Positions 31,053 through 39,252 of a stretch of 64,000 bases of DNA are shown here, one piece after another. Numbering within the stretch: the stretch's first letter is position 1; the number at the start of each line of letters is the position of its first letter. The stretch is from Aquariibacter albus (lineage in GTDB: Bacteria; Pseudomonadota; Gammaproteobacteria; Burkholderiales; Burkholderiaceae_C): the NCBI RefSeq assembly GCF_014145335.1, contig NZ_JACIVI010000001.1:1302001-1366000 (forward strand). The letters are read 5' to 3'. The position numbers and the translations under genes are program-made. The notes beneath the pieces are model-generated. The model saw only the letters and a list, made by a program, of their open reading frames with translations, searched no databases and was not told the origin of the DNA.

Positions 31053-32362
31053 GGCGTGCTCCTCGGAAGGGCCTGGCCGTCGGGCTGCGGCATCAGGAAG
31101 TTCAGTTGAGCCCAGAGGCGAGCGATGTCGGCCTCGATGGACAGGCGGTCCAGATGGACCTGCAGCGCGTTGCGGCGCGCTTCGAAGACGGCGGCGAGCG
31201 TGCCGCTGCCGGCTGCATAGGCACTCAGCGTCGCAGCGGCTCGCTGCTCGGCCAGCGGCAGCAGGGCTTCGTCGTGGCGGCGCAAGCGGCGCTCGTGGCT
31301 GCGCCAGGCCCGCTGCCCGGACTGGAGTTCGGCCTGGACGGCGCGCTCGGCATCCTCGCGCCGGGCCTGCGCCTCGTCGATCCGCGCGAGCGTCGCGGCG
31401 TGCTCGCGATCCTGGCGCCTCGCACGGTCCCACTGCAGCGGCACCGACAGATTGATCGAGACCATGTTCGAGTAGGCCGTGCCGCGCTGGCTGTACATCA
31501 GCTCCACGCTCCAGTCGGCCTGCCGCTCGGCGTCGGCCACCTGCGCATCGGCCACCGCAGCGGCTTCCTGCTCGCGGCGGGCCGCGATGTCGGGCAGGGC
31601 GTCGAGCGCAACGGCCCCATCCACCGCCAGCCACGCGGGGAGCACAAAAGCCGGTCGCGAGCCCAACGGCTCATTGGCCGCGTCGCCGACGTAGCGCGCC
31701 AGCCGCGCGGTCGCAACCTCGATGTCGCGCTCGGCTTCGTCGAGCCGGTCGCGCAGTCCCTCGACCTCGCTGCGCGCGGCGTACACATCGGCCTGGCTGC
31801 CCCGGCCACTGTGGTACATCACTTCAGCCGCCTGCACCTGCTGGCCGGCCTGCGCGATCTGCCCGAGCAACTGCTCGCGCACCGACTCGGCGAAGGAGCG
31901 GTCCAGCCAGGCCAGCGCCGCGTCGCGCTGCACCGCGGCCACCGCCTGCCGGCGCTCGGCCTCGGCCAGCGCCACGTCGCGCTCGGCCCGCGCGCCGCGT
32001 GCTGCACGCTTGTCGGCGCGGGTGAACTCCTGCATCAGTCCGACCGAGCGCATCGTCATGAAGTCGCGCGTGACGCTGAAGCGGTCCGGGCCGTCGATCG
32101 GCAGGTTGTTCAGACCGAGCTTGAGGACCGGATCGGGGCGCTGTCCGGCCGCCACGGTCCGCTCCCGCGCGGCACGGACCTGGGCGGTCATCGCATCGAC
32201 CTGACGGGCATGGCGGGTGGCGATGCCCACGGCGGCATCGAGGGGCAGCGCGGGAGGCGTGGCGGCGAGCGCCTGGGCGAGCGGCCACTGCAACAGCAGC
32301 GGCAGCAGCAGCGCACGGCAGACCGCGAGGCGTGCGGCCGCGACCGGCAAACGAGGATTCAT
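31049..32362 (-). CDS. cusC: CusC-like outer-membrane efflux protein
   Basis: A 437-aa TolC-family protein. The ATG at 32362 is preferred (GGAG 5 bases upstream); a GTG two codons earlier is possible. Signal sequence LPLLLQWPLAQALA precedes the mature start ATPPALPLDAAVGIATRHAR. OEP repeats are visible: PVLKLGLNNLPIDGPDRF, MRSVGLMQEFTRADKR, and in the second half MVSINLSVPLQWDRARRQDR. It supplies the outer channel of CusCBA and overlaps cusB by 4 bases. Confidence 0.9.
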   Translation of the reverse strand: MNPRLPVAAARLAVCRALLLPLLLQWPLAQALAATPPALPLDAAVGIATRHARQVDAMTAQVRAARERTVAAGQRPDPVLKLGLNNLPIDGPDRFSVTRDFMTMRSVGLMQEFTRADKRAARGARAERDVALAEAERRQAVAAVQRDAALAWLDRSFAESVREQLLGQIAQAGQQVQAAEVMYHSGRGSQADVYAARSEVEGLRDRLDEAERDIEVATARLARYVGDAANEPLGSRPAFVLPAWLAVDGAVALDALPDIAARREQEAAAVADAQVADAERQADWSVELMYSQRGTAYSNMVSINLSVPLQWDRARRQDREHAATLARIDEAQARREDAERAVQAELQSGQRAWRSHERRLRRHDEALLPLAEQRAAATLSAYAAGSGTLAAVFEARRNALQVHLDRLSIEADIARLWAQLNFLMPQPDGQALPRSTP

Positions 32363-32431
32363 GGTCACTCCTGAAGATCGGACGAGGTCGGTGCGGGCAT
32401 CGCCCGCACCTCAGGCCGGAACTTCAGGAGA

Positions 32432-32845
32432 TCAAATGCGCCAGCAGCAGTGGACGACGCGGTGGTCGTCGGGCGGCGCGCGATCGAGGCGGCGCTCCTG
32501 CGCCGACCAGCGACCCTCGGCGCCCGCTTTCGCAAGCGGCACCGACACGATGAAGTAGCCCGCCATCGCTGCGGCGGGCACATGGGTGAACTGCGCCGGA
32601 TCGGCGGGCGGCTGCGCGGTGTCCGCCTGGCAGTGCTCGTGGCACAGGCCCGGCTGCGCGTCGTCGACCGGCTGTGAGCCCGCCATCATCTCCGCACAGG
32701 GCATGCCGGCCATGGATTGCGGGCTCCCGCCGCCGGCCTGACCCTGCGCCGGGCAGGCATAGGCCGCCGTCGCGATCTGCGCGAACAGCAGCACCGCCAT
32801 CATGGCGCCGACGACCCAGCGGCGAAGCGAGCGGTTCAAACCCAT
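32432..32845 (-). CDS. Exported Cys/Met/His-containing protein of the copper cluster, function unknown
   Basis: A 137-aa protein with signal peptide (VVGAMMAVLLFAQIATAAYA). The mature part has CPAQG, SMAGMPCAEMMAG and LCHEHCQAD, i.e. Cys/Met/His clusters suited to Cu(I), and a hydrophobic segment AAAMAGYFIVSVPLA. Similar short exported proteins with HCxxx motifs precede copper efflux operons in Burkholderiales; no named family is assigned. It lies 69 bases upstream of cusC. Confidence 0.65.
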   Translation of the reverse strand: MGLNRSLRRWVVGAMMAVLLFAQIATAAYACPAQGQAGGGSPQSMAGMPCAEMMAGSQPVDDAQPGLCHEHCQADTAQPPADPAQFTHVPAAAMAGYFIVSVPLAKAGAEGRWSAQERRLDRAPPDDHRVVHCCWRI

Positions 32846-32897
32846 GGCGAAAGCTTAGCCCACATCGGACGCATCGGCACCGCGCGCCGCACCGGCC

Positions 32898-33101
32898 TCA
32901 CGGCGCCCGCCCGGCGCGCGGTATGCGCAGCCGGTTCTTGCCGCCCGGCTTCGGGCTGCCGCGCCGCGGACGACGGCGATCGCGCCACACGAGATAGGCG
33001 ACGAAGCCGATCAGCAGTGCCGCACCTGCGCCACCGCCGACCAGCAGCGTCGTCAGCGTCTCGTGCGACTGCCCGGCGACGGCATGGAGTTCGTGGGCCA
33101 C
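32898..33101 (-). CDS. Small single-pass membrane protein, unknown
   Basis: A 67-aa open frame with one transmembrane helix (TLLVGGGAGAALLIGFVAYLV) followed by a strongly basic tail (WRDRRRPRRGSPKPGGKNR). No clear family. It fits the gap between cusF and the exported Cys/Met protein on the same strand, but the ribosome-binding site is weak, so it may be spurious. Confidence 0.45.
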   Translation of the reverse strand: MAHELHAVAGQSHETLTTLLVGGGAGAALLIGFVAYLVWRDRRRPRRGSPKPGGKNRLRIPRAGRAP

Positions 33102-33150
33102 GACGCCTCCGCTCAGCCGCGCCCGAGGCTGGCGTGGATGTGACGACCGG

Positions 33151-33498
33151 TCACTTCACCGCCTCGAGCTCGGTGACGGTGAACTTGCCCGACTCGTTGG
33201 CCGCCTTGAACTTCACCTTGTCGCCGGCCTGAACCTTGTCGAGCATCGCCTTGTCCTTGACCTGGAAGACCATGGTCATGCCGGGCATGTCCAGGCTCTT
33301 GATCTCGGCATGCTTGATCGTCAGCTTGCCGTTCTCCTTGTCGACCTTGCGGATCTCGCCGTCGGTCATGTCGGTGGCCGCGCTAGCCGCTTGCGCGACA
33401 TGCGTGCCGTGGTCGTTCGCGGCCAGAGCCGGCAGCGAAGCCACCGACACGGTGGCGAAGGCGATGGCGGCGATCAGGGTGTGCAGTTGGGTCTTCAT
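33151..33498 (-). CDS. cusF: CusF-like periplasmic Cu(I)/Ag(I) chaperone
   Basis: A 115-aa protein; the ATG at 33498 has GGAG 6 bases upstream. Signal peptide ends LPALA. The OB-fold core reads GEIRKVDKENGKLTIKHAEI, then SLDMPGMTMVFQVKD. Relative to E. coli CusF the ligands His (H63) and two Met (M74, M76) are kept, but the Trp that caps the metal is Met here (M71). The standalone chaperone duplicates the CusF-like domain at the CusB C-terminus. Delivers periplasmic copper or silver to CusCBA. Confidence 0.9.
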   Translation of the reverse strand: MKTQLHTLIAAIAFATVSVASLPALAANDHGTHVAQAASAATDMTDGEIRKVDKENGKLTIKHAEIKSLDMPGMTMVFQVKDKAMLDKVQAGDKVKFKAANESGKFTVTELEAVK

Positions 33499-33508
33499 GA
33501 AAACTCCT

Positions 33509-33976
33509 TCATCGATAGGATTGGTAAGGGGTGACGCGGCCGTCCTTGCGGACAAGCAGCACGTCGTAGGGGTCCTGGTGACCGCCGTACTCGGGGCCGT
33601 CCATGCCCGGCGAGCCGCGCGGCATCGACGGCACCGCCAGCCCGACGGCGTCGGGGCGTTCCTTCAGCAGCCGGCTGATCTCGCGGGCCGGCACATGGCC
33701 CTCGATCGCGTAGCCGCCCACCTGGGCGGTGTGGCAGGACCCGTAGGCCACCGGCATACCCAGGCGCGCACGCGCATCGGTGTTGCCGGTGTCGTGAGAG
33801 CGGACTTCGAAGCCATGGGCCTCGAGATGCCGCACCCAGTCCTTGCAGCAGCCGCAGGTCGGGCTTTTCCACACCGTCACCAGCGGCCCGCGGCCCTGCG
33901 CCGCGGCCACCGGCGACAGCAACTGCAGGACGGCCACCAAGGCGGCGGCGAGCATCAGACGGCGCCGCCGCTTCAT
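33509..33976 (-). CDS. DUF411 copper-associated periplasmic protein
   Basis: A 155-aa protein: signal peptide, then VTVWKSPTCGCCKDWVRHLE with a CxCC metal/thiol motif, MPVAYGSCHTAQVGGYAIEG, and the family ending VPSMPRGSPGMDGPEYGG. DUF411 members occur with copper resistance operons and have a thioredoxin-like fold; a role in Cu handling is assumed. It overlaps the cupredoxin gene by 4 bases upstream and is 10 bases from cusF. Confidence 0.9.
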   Translation of the reverse strand: MKRRRRLMLAAALVAVLQLLSPVAAAQGRGPLVTVWKSPTCGCCKDWVRHLEAHGFEVRSHDTGNTDARARLGMPVAYGSCHTAQVGGYAIEGHVPAREISRLLKERPDAVGLAVPSMPRGSPGMDGPEYGGHQDPYDVLLVRKDGRVTPYQSYR

Positions 33977-34464
33977 CGCGCCGCCACCACGATCTTGCCC
34001 ACCATGCCGGCCTGGTAGTGGCCGGCGATCAGGCAGGCGAAGTCGAACTCGCCCGCGCGGTTGAAGGTCCAGACGATCTCGCCGGTCTTGCCCGGGGCAA
34101 CGTGGGCCATGTAGGGCGCGTCGTGCTCCATGTTCGGGAACTTGATCATCAGCGCGGCATGCTCGTCGTTCTCGGCCTTGGTGCCGATCACGAACTCATG
34201 CATCACCTTGCCGTCGTTGCGGACGACGAAGCGGACCGTCTCGCCCTGCTTGACCTCGAGCCGATCGGGGCTGAAGCGCATGCTGTCCAGCATCTTCACC
34301 TCGACCGTCCGCTTGGCGGCCTTGGCATCGCCGGCGATGCCCCAGTCCTTCTGTTCCTTGATGACGGCCGCGGGCTTCTTGGCGTGGTCGGCATCGCCAT
34401 GGGCCTGGGCGACGCCGGAGGCAGCTAGCAGCGCCGCGAGCAGCAGGGTCTTGATGTTCGGCAT
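33973..34464 (-). CDS. Periplasmic cupredoxin (plastocyanin-like) protein
   Basis: A 163-aa protein with a signal peptide ending GVAQA and a mature start HGDADHAKK. The cupredoxin fold has type-1 copper ligands visible as His in VMHEFVIGTK and Cys-His-Met in DFACLIAGHYQAGM. EVKMLDSMRFSPDRLEVKQG is the first strand pair. The ATG at 34464 has GAGGACC-like ribosome site. Probably binds or shuttles copper next to the multicopper oxidase encoded 38 bases upstream. Confidence 0.9.
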   Translation of the reverse strand: MPNIKTLLLAALLAASGVAQAHGDADHAKKPAAVIKEQKDWGIAGDAKAAKRTVEVKMLDSMRFSPDRLEVKQGETVRFVVRNDGKVMHEFVIGTKAENDEHAALMIKFPNMEHDAPYMAHVAPGKTGEIVWTFNRAGEFDFACLIAGHYQAGMVGKIVVAAR

Positions 34465-34502
34465 GGAGGTCCTCTTGGGGTGGATGGGTCGCGATGGCAA
34501 GT

Positions 34503-35927
34503 TCAATGGCCGGCATGGCCGCCGCCGCCGCGTACCGGCTTGCGGACCTGGACTTCGATGTCGGTGGCCGGCATGTTCTTCGCAGGCATCGCACCCGCGC
34601 TCTCGGCCTTGAAGCGCGCTGGCTCCGCCAGCGCGCCGGTCCATTCGTAGGCAACCGTGCCGGGCGGGTGCTTGAACCAGCCCGGATTCTTGTAGTCACC
34701 CGGCTTCTGGTCCTTGCGCACCTTGACCATCGTGAACATGCCACCCATCTCGACCGAGCCGAAGGGACCGTCGCCGGTCATCATCGGCGCGGTGTTGTCG
34801 GGCAGCGGCATCGTCATCTCGGCCATGTCGGCCATGCCGCGCTCGGCCATCACCATGTAGTCGGGCACGAGCTTGGTGATCTGCTTGACGACCTGGCGAT
34901 GGTCGACGCCGATCATCGTCGGCACGTCGTGGCCCATCGCGTTCATCGTGTGGTGGCTCTTGTGGCAATGGAAGGCCCAATCGCCCTCCTCGTCGGCGAG
35001 GAACTCGATCTGGCGCATCTGGCCCACCGCCACGTCGGTGGTCACCTCGTACCAGCGCGTGCTCTTGGGCGTCGGGCCGCCATCCGTCCCCGTCACGAGG
35101 AATTCGTGGCCGTGCAGGTGGATCGGATGATTGGTCATCGTGAGATTCCCGATGCGGATGCGCACCTTGTCGTTTTTGCGGACGTTCAAGGTATCGATCC
35201 CCGGAAACACTCGGCTGTTCCACGACCACAGGTTGAAGTCGAGCATCGTCATGATCTTGGGCGTGTAGGCGCCGGGATCGATGTCGTAGGCGTTGAGCAG
35301 GAATACGAAGTCGCGGTCGACCTCGTCGATCAGCGGGTGCTTCTGCTTGGGATGCGTGATCCAGAAGCCCATCATGCCCATCGCCATCTGCGTCATCTCA
35401 TCGGCATGCGGGTGGTACATGAAGGTGCCGGGGCGGCGCGCGACGAACTCGTAGACGAAGGTCTTGCCCGAGGGAATGGCCGGCTGATTCAGCCCGGCCA
35501 CGCCGTCCATGCCGTTGGGCAGGCGCTGGCCGTGCCAGTGGATGCTGGTGTGCTCGGGCAGCTTGTTGGTGACGAAGATGCGCACGCGATCGCCCTCGAC
35601 CACTTCGATCGTCGGCCCCGGGCTCTGGCCGTTGTAGCCCCACAGGTGGGCCTTGAAGCCGGGTGACATCTCGCGCACCACCGGCTCGGCGACCAGGTGG
35701 AACTCCTTGACGCCGTGGTTCATGCGCCAGGGCAGCGTCCAGCCGTTGAGCGTGACAACCGGGTTGTAGGGGCGACCGGTACTGGGCAGCAGCGGCGGCA
35801 TCGTGTCGGGTGAGGTCTGCAGCACCGGCTCGGGCAGCGCGGCCATCGCGACCTTGCTGACGGCGGCGGCGCTGACGGCCGCGGTGACCGCGCCGGCGCC
35901 GCCGAGGAAATTGCGTCGGGAAACCAT
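34503..35927 (-). CDS. Multicopper oxidase (CopA-type, Tat-exported)
   Basis: A 474-aa protein starting MVSRRNFLGGAG, a twin-arginine signal. Copper-ligand motifs in order: SIHWHGQRL, MYHPHADE, TNHPIHLHGHEF and FHCHKSHHTMNAM, giving the type 1/2/3 sites. The C-terminal part is Met-rich (MADMAEMTMPLPD, then SVEMGGMFTMV). Oxidises Cu(I) to the less toxic Cu(II) in the periplasm (family knowledge). Shorter than PcoA/CopA proteins (about 600), matching the compact three-domain oxidase common in Burkholderiales. AGAAGGA precedes the ATG. Gene order with the TolC-like lipoprotein is a conserved-looking pair. Confidence 0.92.
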   Translation of the reverse strand: MVSRRNFLGGAGAVTAAVSAAAVSKVAMAALPEPVLQTSPDTMPPLLPSTGRPYNPVVTLNGWTLPWRMNHGVKEFHLVAEPVVREMSPGFKAHLWGYNGQSPGPTIEVVEGDRVRIFVTNKLPEHTSIHWHGQRLPNGMDGVAGLNQPAIPSGKTFVYEFVARRPGTFMYHPHADEMTQMAMGMMGFWITHPKQKHPLIDEVDRDFVFLLNAYDIDPGAYTPKIMTMLDFNLWSWNSRVFPGIDTLNVRKNDKVRIRIGNLTMTNHPIHLHGHEFLVTGTDGGPTPKSTRWYEVTTDVAVGQMRQIEFLADEEGDWAFHCHKSHHTMNAMGHDVPTMIGVDHRQVVKQITKLVPDYMVMAERGMADMAEMTMPLPDNTAPMMTGDGPFGSVEMGGMFTMVKVRKDQKPGDYKNPGWFKHPPGTVAYEWTGALAEPARFKAESAGAMPAKNMPATDIEVQVRKPVRGGGGHAGH

Positions 35928-35947
35928 GGGTGTGTCCTTCTTGATGT

Positions 35948-37396
35948 TCAGTGGCCGCCGCCGGCATCGCCGGCTGACATACCCGCGCCGACTGCCATGG
36001 CCGCGCCCGACAGCTCGGGCTTGCCGATCAGCGCCATCTCGAGGTCGGCCTGCGCCAGCCAGAAGTCGCGCAGCGACTCGATGTAGGCGTTGACGCTGGC
36101 GATCTGCGAACGGGTGTCGGCGAGCAGCTCGAACACGCCGATCAGCATGCCGTTGTAGCGGAGCACGTTCTCCTCGGCGATGCGCTGGCGCAGCGGCACG
36201 ATCTCGTCGCGGTTGTGGCGCGCGATGTCCCAGCTGCTGCGGTAGGCGCCGTAGGCCTCGCGCACTTCCGAGCGGGCATTGACCGCGGTCTCCGCGGCGC
36301 GGTTCACGGCTTGCATGTAGACCGCCTCGGCCCGCGCGACGCGCGCGCCGCCCCAGTCGAACAGCGGCAGTTCCAGCCCCACCTCCCAGCCGGTCTGGGT
36401 CGGCTCCTCGTTGGAACTGTTGTGGACCCAGCCCAGCTCCAGCACGTTGATGAAGCGCGTCGTCTTGGTGAGCCCGAGGTTCTTCGCGGTCTGCTCGGCT
36501 GCGAGCTTGGCGCCCTGCACGTCCAGCCGCTGGGCGAGCGCGACGCGCTCGATGTCGGGCTGGTCCTTCGGCGCCTCCGGCAGGTCGGGCAGGCGCTCGG
36601 GCAGCTGGAAGCGTGTCTGCGCGCCCCACAGGCCCATCAGCCGCGTCAGCTTCTCGCGCGAGGCCAGCGCTGCGCGTTCAGCCCGCGCCAGGTTCTGCGT
36701 CGCGTCAGCGTAGAAGCCCTGCTCGCGCATGCGCTGCAGCTTGTTGAAGTTGCCGACCTCGGCCATGCGGCGCGCCAGCTCGGCGCTGGCCTCGGCGGCC
36801 TGCTGCACCTGGCGCATGTAGCGCACCGTCTCCTCGGCCGCGACCGCGGTGAAGTAGGACTTGCGAGCCTCGGAGGCGAGTGACAGCAGCTGCACCGAGA
36901 CCGCGCCGCGGGTCAGCGCATAGCGCCGCTCCTCGACCTGGCGAACGAGCGGCATCGCCAGCAGCCGCGCCAGGTTGAGGTGGTAGCCACGCTCCAGCTC
37001 GACCTCGTCGCCGCGCTTGATCCGGCCGAAGCTGAAGCCCGGGTTCGGCAGTCGACTGGCCTGCACCAGCTCGGCCTCGCCGATGCCCAGCTCGAAGAAC
37101 CGGGCCTGCAACCCCTTGTTGTTGAGCAGCGCGACCTGCACCGCGTCGTCGACCGTCAGCGGCTTGGCCAGCAGCTCGGTCACGCGGGCGTCGATGCGGT
37201 CCTGGTCTTCTGCCGTCCGGGCCCAGCGGACTTCCTTGCCGAGCCGCTCGCTCGCGGTCTGCTGCACCGGGCCGAAGCCGCCGTCCGGGCTGAAGCTGGC
37301 GCAGCCGGCCAGCACCAGCACGGAAATCACCGCCCCGGGCAGTCTCAGACGACCGAGACCCGTGCGCCGGGTGTCTGCCATGGAATCTGTGCGCAT
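35948..37396 (-). CDS. TolC-family outer-membrane lipoprotein of the copper cluster
   Basis: A 482-aa protein. Signal segment PGAVISVLVLAGC is a lipobox, so it is lipid-anchored. The OEP domain shows KPLTVDDAVQVALLNNKGLQ, RLPNPGFSFGRIKRGDE and VGLELPLFDWGGARVARAE. The ATG at 37396 has GAGGA 5 bases upstream; ATG 37381 is alternative. It lacks its own pump and adaptor and instead sits directly before the multicopper oxidase, a frequent pairing. May export oxidised copper or serve another pump; unknown. Confidence 0.85.
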   Translation of the reverse strand: MRTDSMADTRRTGLGRLRLPGAVISVLVLAGCASFSPDGGFGPVQQTASERLGKEVRWARTAEDQDRIDARVTELLAKPLTVDDAVQVALLNNKGLQARFFELGIGEAELVQASRLPNPGFSFGRIKRGDEVELERGYHLNLARLLAMPLVRQVEERRYALTRGAVSVQLLSLASEARKSYFTAVAAEETVRYMRQVQQAAEASAELARRMAEVGNFNKLQRMREQGFYADATQNLARAERAALASREKLTRLMGLWGAQTRFQLPERLPDLPEAPKDQPDIERVALAQRLDVQGAKLAAEQTAKNLGLTKTTRFINVLELGWVHNSSNEEPTQTGWEVGLELPLFDWGGARVARAEAVYMQAVNRAAETAVNARSEVREAYGAYRSSWDIARHNRDEIVPLRQRIAEENVLRYNGMLIGVFELLADTRSQIASVNAYIESLRDFWLAQADLEMALIGKPELSGAAMAVGAGMSAGDAGGGH

Positions 37397-37404
37397 GATC
37401 GTCC

Positions 37405-37761
37405 TCAGTGCTTGTGGTGGCCATCAGCGGCCTTAGGCGCCGGCACTGCGCGGCCCTCGCCCCCCGCAGCCTTGGGACCGGGCGCGGCTGCAGGCTCCTC
37501 CTGGGCGGCCTCGCGCGCATACGAGCGCCAGCCGCCGATGCGGCCGACGTTGTCGTTGGAGTCCTTCCATGGACGCAGCTTCTGGTCGGCGTGCGGGCGG
37601 TAGCGCGTGAAGGCCGAGTCGTAGGTGACGGCGGGCACGTTGGCCGTCGCGTCGAGCGGGCTGGCGCGTGCGGCGGTGGGAGCCTCGTGACCGGCTTGCG
37701 CCGTCACTGCTGCGGTCAGCGCCAGTGCCGGCAGCATCCGGCGGATGGGAACAGGGAGCAT
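37405..37761 (-). CDS. Conserved periplasmic protein paired with the copper oxidase cluster, function unknown
   Basis: A 118-aa protein with signal peptide (MLPALALTAAVTAQA). The conserved-looking centre is YDSAFTRYRPHADQKLRPWK, then DSNDNVGRIGGWRSYAREA. The tail is Ala/Pro-rich and ends with DGHHKH, a likely metal-binding terminus. I have seen this RPW-x-DSNDNVG-x-IGGW pattern next to TolC-type copper proteins but know no function. Eight bases upstream of the TolC-family gene. Confidence 0.75.
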   Translation of the reverse strand: MLPVPIRRMLPALALTAAVTAQAGHEAPTAARASPLDATANVPAVTYDSAFTRYRPHADQKLRPWKDSNDNVGRIGGWRSYAREAAQEEPAAAPGPKAAGGEGRAVPAPKAADGHHKH

Positions 37762-37866
37762 GGTGTCCTCGCAGGAACTCGTGATCGGTCCGGCTGCCAG
37801 GGCAGCCGGGAACGGTTCATCGCGACGGGAACGGGGCGCGCACGGGTGCGCGCGCAGGGCGCGTCG

Positions 37867-38322
37867 CTAGGCGAGGAAGGGTCGGGGTGGCCGCTCGGGG
37901 CCGGTCTGGGCGACCTGGGGGTAGTCGTCTGCCGCTATCACCGGGGCGATCGACACCGGCTCGAGCCGGATCGGATCGGACACCCGGTCGAGCAGTGCGA
38001 CCGAGGCGCAGCACTGGGCACAGGCGCTGCACTTGAACTTGCCGAGATGGGCCTGGTCGGCCTGCGCCGACGGCTGGCCGTGATCCGTCGATGCAGCCTC
38101 TGCCGCCGCGGTGTCAACGTGCGCGGCCTGGTGGTCTGCAGCCGGATGATGGTGCACCGAGCCAAGCCCGCGGCGGTCGCCGTGATGGTCGGCCGCGCTC
38201 ACCTGCACCATCTGGCGCTCATGCCCGGGGCCGCAATGCAGCATGGAGGACGCTGCGATCCCCTGGAGGGGGATCGCCAGCATCACCAGCCAGATGAACG
38301 CGGCACGGACGGAAACCCACAT
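37867..38322 (-). CDS. Exported His/Cys-rich protein, first gene of the minus-strand copper run
   Basis: A 151-aa protein with a signal peptide (AAFIWLVMLAIPLQGIAASS). Then LHCGPGHERQ, a His-rich stretch (VSAADHHGDRRGLGSVHHHP) and a Cys cluster KFKCSACAQCCAS. Similar proteins sit beside copper regulators in Burkholderiales and Xanthomonadales (CopL-like position), but I cannot assign a family. The divergent intergenic region to copR holds a copper box, so it should be induced together with copRS. Confidence 0.65.
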   Translation of the reverse strand: MWVSVRAAFIWLVMLAIPLQGIAASSMLHCGPGHERQMVQVSAADHHGDRRGLGSVHHHPAADHQAAHVDTAAAEAASTDHGQPSAQADQAHLGKFKCSACAQCCASVALLDRVSDPIRLEPVSIAPVIAADDYPQVAQTGPERPPRPFLA

Positions 38323-38460
38323 GGTTCTGAGCTTATCGCAAGACGAATGGACCGGTCGATGCGGGGGATGACCCGGCCTGCCTCGGACACCCGACGTCGT
38401 GCCGGAGTTCCGGGATCGCGGCGATGATCGGCCGCAGCCTCGGTCAGGAACTGGTCCGAA

Positions 38461-38478
38461 TCATTACAGCTTCGTCAT
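38461..38478. promoter_or_regulatory. Candidate CopR/CusR box in the divergent copR / copper-cluster region
   Basis: TCATTACAGCTTCGTCAT, a near repeat of the box at 25783-25800. It lies 73 bp upstream of copR and 139 bp upstream of the leftward copper genes, positioned to control both. Confidence 0.6.
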
Positions 38479-38550
38479 CAAGGCCTGCCGCTGGCCCGGC
38501 CGGCGCGTTCGCTGGCGGACACTTCAGCAATCGACGACTCCTGCCCCGCC

Positions 38551-39252
38551 ATGCGACTGCTGATCATCGAGGACGAGCCGCGGCTTGCCGCCTACCTGCA
38601 CAAGGGTCTGAGAGAGCACGGCCATGTCGTCGACGTCGCACGCGACGGCATCGACGGACGCCACCTCGCCCTCGAGGGCGACTACGACCTAGTGCTGCTC
38701 GACGTGATGCTGCCCGGCTTAGACGGCTTCGCCGTCCTCAAGGATCTGCGGGCCCGCAAGAACACGCCGGTGCTGATGCTCACTGCCCGCGACCAGGTCG
38801 AGGACCGCGTTCGCGGGCTGCGCGCCGGCGCCGACGATTACCTGGCCAAGCCCTTCGCCTTCTCCGAGCTGCTGGCGCGTATCGACGCCGTGATGCGGCG
38901 CGGCACGCCCCAGCCGATCGAGGACCAGTTGCTGCTGCGCCTGGCCGACCTGGAGGTCGACCTGTCGGCCCGCCGCGTCCACCGCGCCGGGGAACGCATC
39001 GAGCTGACGGCGCAGGGGTTCACCCTGCTGACATTGCTGATGCGGCGACGCGGCGAAGCGATGTCGCGCACGACGCTGGCCGAACAGGTCTGGGACATGA
39101 ACTTCGACAGCAACACCAACGTCGTCGACGTCGCGATCCGTCGCTTGCGGGCGAAGGTCGACGAGCCCTATGGCGCCAAGCTGATCCACACCGTGCGTGG
39201 CATGGGCTACGTGATGGAATGGCGCGGCCCCGGCGAGGCTCCGCCGCCATGA
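38551..39252 (+). CDS. copR: OmpR/CusR-family copper response regulator
   Basis: A 233-aa response regulator. The receiver domain has acidic pocket E7/D8, phospho-acceptor D51 ([15 protein letters not shown]), T79 and K100 (YLAKPF). The OmpR winged helix has [40 protein letters not shown] and a VRGMGYVME end, the CusR/CopR/CzcR pattern. Phosphorylated by the overlapping kinase, it should bind the box at 38461 (and probably 25783). Confidence 0.92.
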   Translation: MRLLIIEDEPRLAAYLHKGLREHGHVVDVARDGIDGRHLALEGDYDLVLLDVMLPGLDGFAVLKDLRARKNTPVLMLTARDQVEDRVRGLRAGADDYLAKPFAFSELLARIDAVMRRGTPQPIEDQLLLRLADLEVDLSARRVHRAGERIELTAQGFTLLTLLMRRRGEAMSRTTLAEQVWDMNFDSNTNVVDVAIRRLRAKVDEPYGAKLIHTVRGMGYVMEWRGPGEAPPP

